Origin: Tenrec ecaudatus
Taxonomy: Eukaryota; Chordata; Mammalia; Afrosoricida; Tenrecidae
Length of the DNA: 64,000 bases
Assembly: GCF_050624435.1 (NCBI RefSeq)
Contig: NC_134546.1
Coordinates: forward strand, 79,773,700 to 79,837,699
Direction: 5' to 3'
Within the stretch, counting starts at the first letter, position 1; every line of letters starts with the position of its first letter. The notes beneath the pieces were generated by a model. It saw only the letters and a list, made by a program, of their open reading frames with translations. It was not told the origin of the DNA and made no database searches. Both the position numbers and the translations under genes were made by a program. This document shows positions 9,891-20,748 of this stretch, piece after piece.

Positions 9891-12523
9891 GTACAATCAG
9901 CATGACAGAAATTGAAGAATAAACATCCATTCCACAATAAACGGGGGGAAGCATAGATAGTTGGAGGGAGGGCAGGCCACACTTAGGGAGGTACATGAGA
10001 GCCCAGCATAAAGAAGGAGTAGTGGGGCAGGGAGAGGGAGAACCGGGAGGGAGAGAATCCGAATGGATGGTATGGGGGCGGGGGACAGGGTACTAACCCA
10101 CCCAGGGGAGAGTATCGGTTGTGTCCCCACAGATCTGGAACATGCATACAAACCCCACCACGACACACCAAACAAGGAGGGCAACGCAAAGTACACAGGT
10201 CTACACAAAGAGGCTGGACGACATGCTGGCCCAAACCAGAATTAGGCCGACTCCCACACTCGAAGGGAATACCCCAGAAAACAAAAATTGATCGTCTGGA
10301 ATGGGAAAGGAACTGACCCACCACACCACATCCAGAAGGAAGCTGAAACAAAAAGAAGGAGAAAGGATGTAGTGGAGTACACCTGGTCCACCAAGCCCAA
10401 GGTTGATAGACCAGCTAGAAGGGCCCATCATACTGAGAGGACCATTCAGCTGGCCACTCTTCGAGATGCGACATCCTGCACCAACACATGGCCCTACATG
10501 GGACAGCACCTGAGACACAGTGGGGGATATGCGACTGAGCTGACCCCGCCACACTGAGGCAAACAGTGGGGGCGTGCAATGGAGCAGCGGAGGAAGCAGA
10601 GCAAAGGGATCCCGAGAGAGTATAAAGGATGGACTTCCGGGCCAGGACGTGGCGTCTCACAAGCTACACCTAGAAAACACTCCTAAAGGCCAACAAACTG
10701 ACCTTGAACTACTACCAATTTTTCTTTTAATATTTGCTATCTTTTTGTTTTGTCTTGTTTTTTGCCTTGTAAATTTTGTATGTTAGTGGCTTTTCTGCTC
10801 ATCAGCGTGTCGATGTTGCTTTTGTCAAAGCCATGTTCTTATGTGCCATTGGGCGCAGTCAAAGTCATATGCATTTGTATGCACATATTACTATGTCAGC
10901 AGGTCCACCTAGACAAGCTAGGCTGGACAAATAATGAGAGAAGAAAACAACAGGACCAACGGTCCTGGAGGGACATGAGAGCATGGGAGGTAGGGGAAGG
11001 GAGGAGGTGTCGCCCAACACAAGGTCTATGGAACAGCGAGTGGTTCAAAACCAGAGGAGGGAGGGGAGGGGAGGACTGGTAGGGTGTGACCAAGAGCAAG
11101 GTAACTGAGAGGAATTACTGAAAACAGAATGAAGGCTAAACATGGTAATGGGACGGGAGGAAAGCAAAAGGAAATAGAGGAAAGGAGTAGGAGGCAAAGT
11201 GCATACAGAGAAGCCTAAATTCAGACATGTACATATGTAAATATATTTATGATTATGGGGGCAATAGACTTATATGCATATATATTTATAGGTTCAGTAG
11301 TAGGGTAGCAGATGGACATTGGGCCTCCTCGGCATAATCCCCCAATACAATAGCACCTCGCCCTGCTAAACAGTCATTGAAGGATACCCATCTTCCTGAC
11401 ATGATCACTGAAGACAGACGTGTGTGTAAGCAAACGTGGTGAAGAAAGCTGATGGTGCCCGGCTATCAAAAAGATATAGTGTCTGGGGTCTTAAAGGCTT
11501 GAAGGCAAATAAGCGGCCATCTAGCTCAGAAGCAACAAAGCCCACAGAGAAGAAGCACACAGCCTAAGCAAAGACAAAGTGTCGAATGGACCATGTAGCA
11601 GACACAAAGGAACAAAAACAATCATTGTGTGATCACATTCCTCACATAATCGCTGAAGATGAAAGTGTGCATAAGCAAGTGTGGTGAAGAAGGCTGATGG
11701 TGCTCGGCTACTGAGAGATATAGCGTCTGGGGACTTAAAGGCTTGAAAGCAAACAAGCGGCCACCTAGCCCAGAAGCAACTAAGCCCACACGGAAGCAGC
11801 ACACCAACATAGGTGACCGTGAAGGACAGAGGAGACCAGGTCTCCAACAACAAAGGTGGGGTGGTGGTGAGAATCACATCTCCGTGAAAGGGGAGTGCGT
11901 GATGGGGACCCAATGCCCATCTGTAGACAGCTGGACACCCCTTCCAGAGGGGTAGAGTGGAGCAGATGGGCCACTCAGGGTTCAGTGTAGCAACAATGAA
12001 ACTAAAAACATTCCTCTAGTTCCTGAACGCTTCCTCCCCTCCCAATCATCATGACCCCAATTCTACCTTGCCTTGTGGACCTGGTTATACCAGAGGATGT
12101 ACTGTGGTGCAGTGGGGATCTGGAGGCACAGAGAACCTAGGACAGACGAACCCCTCAACACCAGCGGTGGGAGTGGTGACACCAGGAGGGAAGGGGGTGT
12201 AGAAAGGGAGAACCGATCTTGGAGATCTATGTGTAGCCTCCTCTCTGGGAGATGGGCAATGGGGAGGCGGGTGAGGGGAGATGCCGAGAACTGTAAGATA
12301 AGATATAATAATTATTTATAAACTATCAAGGGACCAGGGGTGGGATCGGGGAGGGAGGGGGATGGGGGGAAAAAAGAGAAACCTAGCTGATTCCAGGAAC
12401 CCAAGTGGAAGGTGAATTATGAGAATGACGAGTGCAAAGAATGTATAAGGGTGCTTTGCTCAGTTGATGTATGTACAGACTGTTATAAGAGCCTCATGAG
12501 CCCCAATAAAAAGATTTTTTTTT
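9891..12523 (+). other. L1 3' untranslated region, about 2.6 kb
   Basis: Sequence after the ORF2 stop up to the A-rich tail. It is purine/G-rich in several blocks, contains a block at 10,660-10,760 shared with 25,680 and 29,070, a tandem module (11,441-11,806), and the terminal segment with GATGTATGTA...GTTATAAGAGCCTCATGAGCCCCAATAAAAAG. The length is several times that of a primate L1 3' UTR. All the other L1 fragments in the window derive from this 3' part, as expected for 5'-truncated insertions or for SINE-like parasites of the L1 tail. Confidence 0.8.
11441..11806 (+). repeat. Tandem 120-bp module in the L1 3' UTR
   Basis: A unit beginning GAAGAAAGCTGATGGTGCCC and passing through TCTTAAAGGCTTGAAGGC, GCGGCCATCTAGC and GAAGCAACAAAGCCCAC occurs at about 11,441-11,560 and again at about 11,687-11,806, separated by a linker of about 126 bp. 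The same module appears twice in the fragments at 28,435-31,075 and 60,436-61,875 and once in those at 19,026 and 27,250, so module number differs between copies. Confidence 0.85.
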
Positions 12524-12528
12524 AAATC

Positions 12529-12645
12529 AAGATCCAGTGAGAATGAACAATTTCTGTTCCAGGGGAGGTTTCTGTCCTCCCTCAGCTCGCCTTAGGACAC
12601 CTACATTACCTTTTCCAGGTGTACCGTCCCAGTCAAACAACCCAC
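12529..12645 (-). pseudogene. 28S rRNA pseudogene fragment, copy 2
   Basis: The part of the 28S fragment included in the duplication. It keeps GGAGGTTTCTGTCCTCCCT and GGTGTACCGTCCCAGTC (plus-strand reading), which are closer to real 28S than in copy 1, and lacks the tandem repeat seen at 496-555. Confidence 0.8.
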
Positions 12646-12647
12646 CT

Positions 12648-13017
12648 GACCCTGCTAAGTCCCTGGCTGCTCCAGGGAGGAGTCCCAAGGAGGCTGCAGC
12701 TAAGGCTCAGAGGAAGCACAGCAAGAAATGCCAATGCAGCGGCAAGGAGACCTACTGTGTGTTATGTGCACAAGGTGCTCCAGTAGGTCCACTCAGACTC
12801 CAGTATCTCGTTCAGGGCCATGAGCGTTGTGCACTCATTGATCAAAGACACCTTAGGGCGCATCGCCTACCAGGCATCTCAACTGGCACATTCCAAACTG
12901 CTCCACCATCACAGCCTGGGACATCCTGGTGACCATGAACCTGCTGCTGCCTGGACTGGCAGAGGCGCCTTGGCCGAGGGCCCCAGGGCCAACGCCAACT
13001 ACACCAGCCCCAAATAA
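12648..13017 (+). pseudogene. Histone H2B pseudogene, copy 2
   Basis: Better preserved than copy 1. Reading through frameshifts: PPDPAKSLAAPG at the N-terminus (H2B PDPAKSAPAP), KAQRKHSKKCQC for the basic tail, KETYC, an open histone-fold helix (RIAYQASQLAH), and a C-terminus ending in NANYTSPK then TAA at 13,015-13,017 (H2B KYTSSK). Frameshifts near 12,765-12,800 and about 12,910-12,950 prevent a product. The stem-loop follows at 13,053. Which H2B gene was copied cannot be told. Confidence 0.87.
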
Positions 13018-13052
13018 ATTGTCCTTCAGCCTCACAACGTTCAAACCCCAAG

Positions 13053-13068
13053 GGCCCATTTCAGGGTC
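13053..13068 (+). other. Degenerate histone 3' stem-loop (H2B copy 2)
   Basis: GGCCCATTTCAGGGTC, identical to the one at 972-987, 35 bp after the H2B-like stop. That is a usual distance for replication-dependent histone genes. Confidence 0.75.
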
Positions 13069-15462
13069 ACTTCCAGTTTCATCCCCCAAATAGAGGTTGA
13101 ACACCTTAGCATTACATTGTTTTTGGTTCCTTTGTTTCAGTTTGGTTTTTGATTCTTCTGTGCATAGTTTAGTTAGATTACTTTTGTGATGGAGATGCTC
13201 TTTCTGTTCTTTTTAACACGTTTTGGGGCACTTAATCCACATATCCCACATAATCCCACAATTCCATAATTCAGCCATCTTAAGCATTCCACAATCACTA
13301 CCACAATCGATTTCATATTGTCTATTCTCCCACTATGATTAAATCACCTTTAAACAGACTTGTTAGTCACCTTCAGTTCTAGTGCTCAGTCCCCTCCATC
13401 CTTCATTCTTACTCCCCAAGTCCCCTCACCCTCCCCAACTCCGCCAGCCACCCACCCCGACCCCACCCAGACATCCTTACAAACCCTAGCATGTTATTTC
13501 ATCTCTAAGCATCCAATCCTTCTGTGCTTCACAAACTGAACCCAACAGAAGCAATCAAGAATAGAAAGGAAATGAAATGAAATGGGAATGATTTTAAAAC
13601 CTTAGTAATATATAGATAGAAATAAAAACAAGGAGTAAGAAGGGCCGCCACCAATATTTTAAAGCCAGGGAAGACGTTTCTGTCATGGACCAGCAAGAGA
13701 TCTTGGGCCTAGAACAGACTCTGGTTGGGTCCACAGGGAGGTCAGCAGAACAAGACCCCTGGGCTCACCTTTGAGCTGAGGAGGCGCAAGGAGTCTCGAG
13801 AGGGAAACGAGGGCGGTTAGGAGACCCGCAAAGAGAGACTCAGGGAACCCCGAAGCCCCAAAAGCCAGCCGGGATCCCCTTTCTCCAACAGGGACTCCCA
13901 CCATGAACCCCAACCAATCCGAAAGCGGGGAAATAGGACCGGCCTTAGGGACACCCGCCCACCTCTCACCAAGAGAAGCGCTGGCAGGGCTCCTGGGGGA
14001 GAGAAAGGGCGCTTGCACCCTAGTCAGCTGGACTAAAATAGCCGCCGCCCACATTCATGTCCCGGAGCCCAGAACCTCCCACCTGAGAGCGCTGGCAACA
14101 GGGTGCTCAGGCTGTGGGCACTTCTCTGGCACCGTGAGCAGAGCACGGACAGCAGCATCCCCGCTGTGAGCAGCAGTTCAGAATAAGACACCACCACTTC
14201 CGGCCCTTTCTGGACGTGACCCGGAGGGGGAGGAGCTAGCGGGGTCAGGGAGGAGTAGGATCTCTGTCTTCACTCCTGTCAAGGCAGCTCTTGCCCCGCC
14301 CATTTCTGCTGAGGCACCAACACAGGTGCCTGGTGAGGGTGGGTGGGGCCTGGCGGGCCTGGGGCGGGGCTCAGGGAGGAGCCAGGGAGAGGCGGTCCGC
14401 ACCAAAGGGCCCACAGCTGCGGCTGAGACTCAGCTAACAATGGCCCTAGCAGAGAACTTGTATGGGTGACATGGGTGAAATAGAACAATGTACGTTGGAT
14501 GTGTAAGCCTGTGATCCGATTCCCCGGATGTGCATCCTCCTAACTAACTCCAAACACACAAACATCCAATCCTGCCAAGGTGTTAATGGGTCTGAAGAAA
14601 GAACGTAGGGTCCTTGCTTAACCTTTACAGTGATTGTCCATTGTTTGACCTAAAGCACTGTCGTGTATGACTAATTTGGGGGAAAAGAGAAGTACCTACT
14701 AGCATGCACGTCTAGGTAAGTTATATGTCAGTTTAACAGAATTTAAAAATAAACCTTAAGCAGGAGCAGTGAAAAGGGAATGGAGGAGCGTGGATGGGAG
14801 AATGGTTGTTAAACTTGCCTGTCCTTAGAGCTTGAATTTATACTGTCTTCTTGTTTGATTTCACCGGGAAGCTTTGGGGACAGTTAAACATGAGAGTTGC
14901 GTTCTTCTATGATGCTTGTCATGATTCAGGCACTCTGCTAATTTAGTGTCTCACTCATTCGAGTTTCCATCGGTCCAAGAGTTCGTTATGGACAGTGGGG
15001 AAGACTTTTCCAAGTTGAATGATCTGAAATTTAAATTTGCTTCCTGCAGGTAACTCTTGGCTGCTGAGACTCTCAGCATAAGTGTTTTTGGGAAAGATCA
15101 AAGTGAACTATTTCCCGATTAACTTGCATCCATAAAGATTGTGCTTCTTTCATGCCTGTTATACTTGGGAATTCCTTTATGAAACTTCAAGTCAGATTCC
15201 AAAGTTCCTGGCTGAAAATAGAGAAAGGTGATTTGTAACACTCGGTTACGTTTCCCAATATGGTCAGATAGTTCCCCAGACTGTACAGAAAACTGTCACC
15301 TGACTTTATCAGGAATTCACAAACATCACTTATCAGCCAATATTTTATGAATTAAACTGATTTATGTTCCCAGTTCTGGTGGAGCCACCTTATCCTTAGA
15401 TCTGGGGAAACTTAGCCTAGGTTTTGCATCTGAAGCGTGACTTCTCTGGAAATACTTGCTGT
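13069..15462. other. Unassigned body of duplication copy 2, with a GC-rich block
   Basis: Counterpart of 1,018-3,407. The GC/CpG-richer block is at about 13,690-14,430. No gene supported. Confidence 0.5.
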
Positions 15463-15940
15463 GTTTACTGGGTAGACTAGAGAAACAAATTTAGGGTCAT
15501 TCAAATATGTGTAAGAAAGAGATTTACATCAATGACTAATAGATAACAAGAAAACATTTCATCCCAGTCCAGATCAACTCTAAAAGTCCGATATTAGCCC
15601 ATATATCTGATAGTAGTCCATAATTTCCTCTTCAGACTCACACAGTACATGCAATTATTACGAATGCAGCAAGACCATAGGCCAGTGGGTGAAAAGTCTT
15701 GTGTATCCAATGGTGGTAGAAGCATTTAGTGCTGGCATGGATCTCCGTGTGGCTCTTCCAGCTCTCCAAGTGACTCAAGAGCAGGAAGGTGAAGCAGAAA
15801 GAGAGGGAACCCAGCTCCAGGGAAAAAGTAGAAATTCCCAGAATCTACATGAGAAGGTCATGCCCACCAGAAGGCATAATCAAGTTGTGATCTGATTTAC
15901 AGGCTAACCTCTACCCCTAGACTTATTTCCCAAGTTGAAA
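15463..15940 (-). repeat. Dispersed repeat R1, antisense
   Basis: Paralogue of the copy at 3,408-3,885 carried by the duplication; same start (TACTGGGTAGACTAGAGAAAC) and same end. Confidence 0.75.
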
Positions 15941-16034
15941 TGAAACTATGTAGCTACTACACCTGCTTTCATGTGAGGTTTCCTGTTTCTGTGGATAAAT
16001 CATTAATTTCCCTTTCCCCAACCTCCACCATAAA

Positions 16035-16215
16035 AACCTCATTGTCATCCAGTCAATGCAGACTCACATAGATACTATAGGACAGGGGAGAACTTCCCTG
16101 GTGAGTTTCCAAGAATGAAAATGTTTGCTGAAGTAGAACGCTCATTCGTTCTCCTGTGGTGTTATAGGTGGTTCCAAACTGCTAGTCTTAGCAGCCCAAC
16201 TTATACCCTCTTCAC
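16035..16215 (-). mobile_element. AfroSINE relic, antisense (duplicate)
   Basis: Paralogue of 3,979-4,175. It retains TCCAGTCAATGCAGACTCAC and GATACTATAGGACAGGGG, closer to the family sequence than copy 1. Confidence 0.75.
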
Positions 16216-16599
16216 AAACAGGGGTTTGTTCATTAATTGTAGATCCACCCACTATAGTATGCAACTAGAGTCCAAATGGTTCCCTTGATTATACAAGCCA
16301 CTTCCCATTGGGTTGCTCACCTAAAATTAGTGATTGATCAGCAGAACGAGATGTGCACAGCCACCGCTACCAAGTGCTCCAAAAGTAATCCCTTTAGAAA
16401 GTCCTGGAGAGAGTGGGAGAAAAATGGGGACCCAAACTCAGACTCACAAATAAGACCCTCAAGGAATTGCTTTTGGTCACTTTCATGTCCAGAACTGAAC
16501 TCACCCCCTGCTAGGCTAACCAGTCATGTAAGTAAGATCAAGGACAGGATTTAGCTGATGGGGAAGATTGGAAACAGGAGAGTTTTGGACAAAGTGGAT

Positions 16600-16905
16600 A
16601 GTGTGTTGTTGTTGTTAGTTGCCCTCAAGTAGGTTCCAGCTCACAGAGAACCTAGATACAATCAGATGAAACACTCCCAATTCCTGCTCCATCTCACGGT
16701 GGATTTTATGTTTGAGCCCATTGCTGCAGCCAATGATCCAGTCCCTCACAAGGACCTTCCTCTTTTCAATTGCCCTTTTACTTTACCAGGCATGATATCA
16801 TTTTCCCAGGATGGATCTCTCCCGATAACATATTCAACGTATATGAGACAACATGTCACCATGCTCATTTCTCAGGATCATTAGCATGTTTGGTCAATGC
16901 TATTG
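16600..16905 (+). mobile_element. RTE-type LINE fragment (antisense to its coding strand)
   Basis: TTGTTGTTAGTTGCCCTCAA followed by CCTTCCTCTTTTCAATTGCC, CCAGGCATGATATCATTTTCC and TCTCCCGATAACATATTCAACGT is the pattern of afrotherian RTE LINE copies, read from the strand opposite their reverse-transcriptase frame. Fragmentary and mutated. Confidence 0.7.
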
Positions 16906-16934
16906 TTAGTCTTGTTAAATCCTGTACAAATCTG

Positions 16935-17010
16935 CTTGAAACAATGGATGACTATATGAATTGTGATAAGAGGTGTAATGGCCCCCAATAAAATATTTAA
17001 TAAAAATAAA
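16935..17010 (+). mobile_element. Short L1 3' tail
   Basis: AATTGTGATAAGAGGTGTAATGG then CCCCCAATAAAATA matches the terminal bases of the L1 3' end, followed by an A-rich tail. A strongly truncated insertion. Confidence 0.75.
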
Positions 17011-18432
17011 TAAAATTCTATGAGACACTTCTAGCCTAATTGTAAGACTTTTAAAGGTGCAGATTCTGGCAGTTATGAATAAATACCATTTTATTGTATT
17101 GTTATTTAAGTTCCAGTTATTTGGGAAATGAGACAGACAACATATTAAATATTGTCTGACTTAGTTCCTAATATTAAAAATAAAACTTTTTCATGTAGCT
17201 CCATTATCAATATTGGTCTATAGTTTTCTTGAAGTATCATTATCTGACCCTGGTATCAGAATATTACTGGACTCATAGAATGTGTTATTAATTGTTGTCT
17301 CTCAACAGTTGTTATGTTTGTACCCAATTAACTTGAACTTAAATAACAATACTGTAAAATGCCATGTTGTTAGAACAAAGTGTTCTGGTGTTGAGGGAGG
17401 GCTGGAGCAGAAGCACAAAGTCCATCCACTTCCTCAATGTATGGCCATAAAATCATATGTGCATAAGTCAATACCTCTATTTTATGAATTAATATATTTA
17501 TTTATGTACACCCTTATGTTTATACCTCTATCCATAGTTTTGCTTCCTAGATCTTTTCTCTATTTCGTTTTACATTCCCCCTGTCCTACCATCACCCTCA
17601 TGCCTTTTCTGCCTCTTAGTAATGCCTCTCAGCTAAATTGCTATTGCTCCAGCTCCCCTAGAATCTTAGAATCTCTAAGTCCTCCTCATTATTGATTTAA
17701 TCCCCTAATTGTTCCTCTACCTATGGAATTGTTTGATAACCACTCCCTCCCCCAACCCTCTCTTCTCCCAAGGCCCTCCAGAACCATTGCCTGTATGGGT
17801 AGGCAAAACAACAAAAGCCGAAACAAACTAAAAGAATAGATTGAATTAAAAAGGGTGGAAAAACTAGCACGCACACAAAAAAACAAACCTAAAAACATAC
17901 ATAATCCCAGGTCTGTCCGCTGACCTTTATGACTCTCCCAGCCGGTCCTGGGGTGTTTGGGGAACTTCTGCTCCTAGCCTGAAGTCTGCTTTTGTGGCTC
18001 CTCAGGGGCTTTATGGCTTGGCTTCACTCCCATTGCTGACCTGTTCTGTTCCCTTATTGGTTCACCCCACTGTGGAGGGAGGCGGGTGTCAGACCAGGCT
18101 CACTCCACACCATGTATCCCCAGTATGGTCCTCTGACAATGTACTCTCCAGCGAGTGGACATCATTTCTCAAGCTGATGTTGGCCTTACTGTCTTCTCTG
18201 TGCGCCCCGGCAGATTTTTGCAAATAATGGTGATAAAAAAATTACCATTCATTGTTAATCCCATTTATTCTATTTATCTCCAAATAAGACACACATAATT
18301 AAGGAGACATAATTAAGCTAAACAATCTTTATAGTTAATTAATTTGCTTTCATTGGTAATTATGCCCTGTGGCGATGGTGTAGTGCCCTCTTAGTATTCA
18401 TAAATTACAAACGTGAAAAATATAAGCAGTCT
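17011..18432. other. No gene recognised
   Basis: Mostly AT-rich; a pyrimidine-rich part lies at about 17,480-17,760 and a GC-richer part at about 17,940-18,230. The open frames are short and without domains. The region may contain an old repeat that I cannot name. Confidence 0.4.
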
Positions 18433-18486
18433 ACACTGAAAGGAGAGAGAGAGAGGTGAGAGAGAGAGAGACAGAGAGAGAGAGAA
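18433..18486 (+). repeat. (GA)n microsatellite
   Basis: Imperfect GAGA run interrupted by GGTG and ACA. Confidence 0.9.
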
Positions 18487-18557
18487 TTTATAATATTTAA
18501 GGGGTGATTATGGTTGAACAATGCACAATGAAGTTTGACAAGAGTTTATTTACTGTT

Positions 18558-18947
18558 GAAAAAACCTTGTTTGATAAATGAGAATAACTGGGGGAAAAAG
18601 TGTCACCAAGTATTACATTTTATAAATGCAACAAACACACAGATCACGATGCTACGCTCTGGGTTTTTGGGTGAGCCCTTATTGTATGTTAAATATTATA
18701 CATGGTCTCTTACTTCACTTGGCTTTTGAATTGTCTCCGCATACATTTTAGGCTCTTGTTTGCTAATATTTTCATGTGTTCACTTGTGTGCATGTGTGTC
18801 TGTGTGTGCAAGGCGTTCCCAGAGGTGCCAAGTGTTTCCTAAGAACACCTCCCACAGCAACTTCACCCAATCCACCCCGGGTTTATTCTGCCTTCATCTG
18901 AACCAGCAGTTTTCAACCTGTGGGTCGCGATCCCTTTAGGGGTTGAA
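18558..18947 (+). repeat. Local direct duplication, copy A (about 390 bp)
   Basis: From GAAAAAACCTTGTTTGATAA to the first 45 bp of the SPIN element. It matches 20,106-20,497 with few changes. The left edge of both copies is the A-rich string GAAAAAACC, which in copy B continues an L1 poly-A tail, so the breakpoint used A-tract microhomology. Confidence 0.9.
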
Positions 18948-19025
18948 TGACCCTTTCACATGTTCTCCTGATGCATAGCAGTAGCAAAATAATGGTTATG
19001 AAGTAGTAATTAAAATAATTTTATG
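18904..19025 (+). mobile_element. SPIN-like hAT element, left part
   Basis: Starts CAGCAGTTTTCAACCTGTGG then GTCGCGATCCCTTTAGGGG, the terminal inverted repeat region of SPIN (Space Invader) hAT transposons, and continues through GTAGCAAAATAATGGTTATG to AATAATTTTATG. Non-autonomous and short: the internal part is reduced. The right half is at 20,671-20,748. SPIN is known from tenrec, bushbaby, bats, murids and others through horizontal transfer. Confidence 0.8.
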
Positions 19026-19290
19026 AGGGATCAGTTATCAGGCATCAAAGAACAAAAAATCATATCATTGGCTGAACACCTCCATGATACCATCACCGAA
19101 GACAAACAGGTGCATAAGCAAATGTGGCCAAGAAAGCTGATGGTGCCCGGCTATCGAATGAGATAGTGTCTGGGGTCTTAAAGGCTTGAAGGTGAACAAG
19201 CGGCCATCTAGCTCAGAAGCAACAAAGCCCACGTGGAAGAAGCACACCAGCCTGTGTGATCACGAGGTGCCAAAGGGACCAGGTATAAGG

Positions 19291-19328
<38 letters not shown>

Positions 19329-20105
19329 GTGAATGAAGGGGGAAGTGCAGAGTGGAGACCCAAAGCCCATTTGTCGGCCACTGGAGATCCCCTCATAGAG
19401 GGGTTTAGGGGAGGAGAAGAGTCAGTCAGGGTGTGATATAGTACCGATGAAGAATACAGCTTTCCCCCAGATACTGGATGCTTCCTTCCCCCAACTACCA
19501 TGATCCGAATTCTACCTTGCAAGACCAGATAGAGCAGGGGTTTTACACTGGTGCATATAGGAGCTGGAGGCACAGGGAATCCAGGGTGGATGAAACCTTC
19601 AGGACCAGGGGTGTGAGGGGCAATACTGGGAGAGTAGAGGGTGAGTGGGTTGGAATGTTTGAACCAATTACAAAGATCTACATGTGACCTCCTCCCTGGA
19701 AGACAGACAGCAGAGAAATGGGGGAAGGGAGACTCCGGATAGGGCAAGATATGACAAAATAACGAGGTATAAATTACCAAGGGCACATGAGGGAGGGGGG
19801 AAAGGGGAGGGAGGGAAAAAAAAAGAGGACCTGATGCAATGGGCTTAAGTGGAGAGGAAATGCTTTGAGAATGATTGGGGCAGGGAATGTTCGGATGTGC
19901 TTTATACAATTGATATATGTATATGTATGGATGGTGATAAGAGTTGTATGGGTCCCTAATAAAATAAAAAAAGAAAAGAGGAGAAAAAAATGATTAGGGC
20001 AGGGACTGTACAGATGTGTTTTATACAATTGATGTATGTATATGTATGGATTGTGATAAGAGTTGTATGAGCCCCTAATAAAATGTTAAAAAAAAAAAAA
20101 AAAAA
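19026..20105 (+). mobile_element. L1 3' fragment inserted in SPIN
   Basis: Begins GGATCAGTTATCAGGCATCA, has one 120-bp module (about 19,128-19,255), an (AT)n run at 19,296-19,325, the body with AATGAAGGGGGAAGTGCAGAG, and a double tail: two copies of the segment ending TGTGATAAGAGTTGTATG...CCCTAATAAAAT (ending near 19,970 and 20,085). Flanked on the left by AATTTTATG (19,017-19,025), repeated at 20,671-20,679 on the far side of a later rearrangement. Confidence 0.85.
19296..19325 (+). repeat. (AT)n microsatellite in L1 fragment
   Basis: Lies just after GGCATCAT, the same internal site that carries TA/TG-rich runs in the fragments near 30,232, 46,830 and 61,050. Confidence 0.9.
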
Positions 20106-20497
20106 GAAAAAACCTTGTTTGATAAATGAGAATAACTGGGGGGAAAAGTGTCACCAAGTATTACATTTTATAAATGCAACAAACACACAGATCACGATGC
20201 TAAGCTCTGGGTTTTTGGGTGAGCCCTTATTGTATGTTAAATATTATACATGGTCTCTTACTTCACTTGGCTTTTGAATTCTCTCTGCATACATTTTAGG
20301 TTCTTGTTTGCTAATATTTTCATGTGTTCACCTGTGTGCATGTGTGTCTGTGTGTGCAAGGCGTTCCCAGAGGTGCCAAGTGTTTCCTAAGAACACCTCC
20401 CACAGCAACTTTACCGAATCCACCCCGAGTTTATTCTGCCTTCATCTGGACCAGCAGTTTTTAACCTGTGGGTCGCGATCCCTTTAGGGGTTGAATG
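20106..20497 (+). repeat. Local direct duplication, copy B
   Basis: Second copy of 18,558-18,947 at an offset of about 1.55 kb; it includes a second, shorter SPIN left end (about 20,453-20,497). Confidence 0.9.
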
Positions 20498-20670
20498 GGG
20501 AGGGGGGGGAATGACCTGATACAAAGGGCTTAAGTGGAGAGCAAATGCTTTGAAAATCATTAGGGCAAAGAATGTACAGATGTGCTTTATGCAATTGATG
20601 TATGTATATGTATGGATTGTGATAAGAGTTGTATGGGCCCCTAATAAAATATTAGAAAGAAAAAGAAAAG
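20498..20670 (+). mobile_element. L1 3' tail piece, copy B
   Basis: Terminal part only: ATGACCTGATACAAAGGGC to CCCCTAATAAAATATTAG and an A/G-rich tail. It stands where copy A has the whole L1 fragment, so most of the fragment was lost when the block was duplicated. Confidence 0.85.
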
Positions 20671-20748
20671 AATTTTATGTTTGGGCATCACCACAATATG
20701 AGACACTGTATTAAAGAGTCGTGGCCTTAGGAAGGTTGAGAACCCCTT
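20671..20748 (+). mobile_element. SPIN-like hAT element, right part
   Basis: AATTTTATGTTTGGGCATCACC, CCACAATATGAGACACTG, TAAAGAGTCGTGGCCTTAGG and GAAGGTTGAGAACCCC match the right end of SPIN, complementary to the left terminus. It completes the element begun at 18,904. Confidence 0.8.

Larger units (their letters stand above)
4435..12523 (+). mobile_element. Nearly full-length L1 retrotransposon
   Basis: Contains, in order, a pyrimidine-rich and then GC-richer leader (about 4,435-4,896, exact 5' end unsure), ORF1, a spacer of about 42 bp, ORF2, and a long 3' UTR ending in CCCCAATAAAAAGA plus a T/A-rich tail. Sense orientation. It is defective: ORF1 has several stops and ORF2 one frameshift. 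It sits exactly between the two copies of the 4-kb duplication, its tail running straight into copy 2. I found no convincing target-site duplication. Dispersed fragments of the same or sister L1 3' ends account for much of the rest of the window. Confidence 0.9.
12525..16484 (+). repeat. Direct duplication, copy 2 (about 4 kb)
   Basis: Collinear with 434-4,434 (see that entry). It begins at AAATCAAGATCCAG immediately after the L1 tail and stops near TTGCTTTTGGTCAC, beyond which the two copies share nothing. The offset is about 12.09 kb. Confidence 0.9.
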
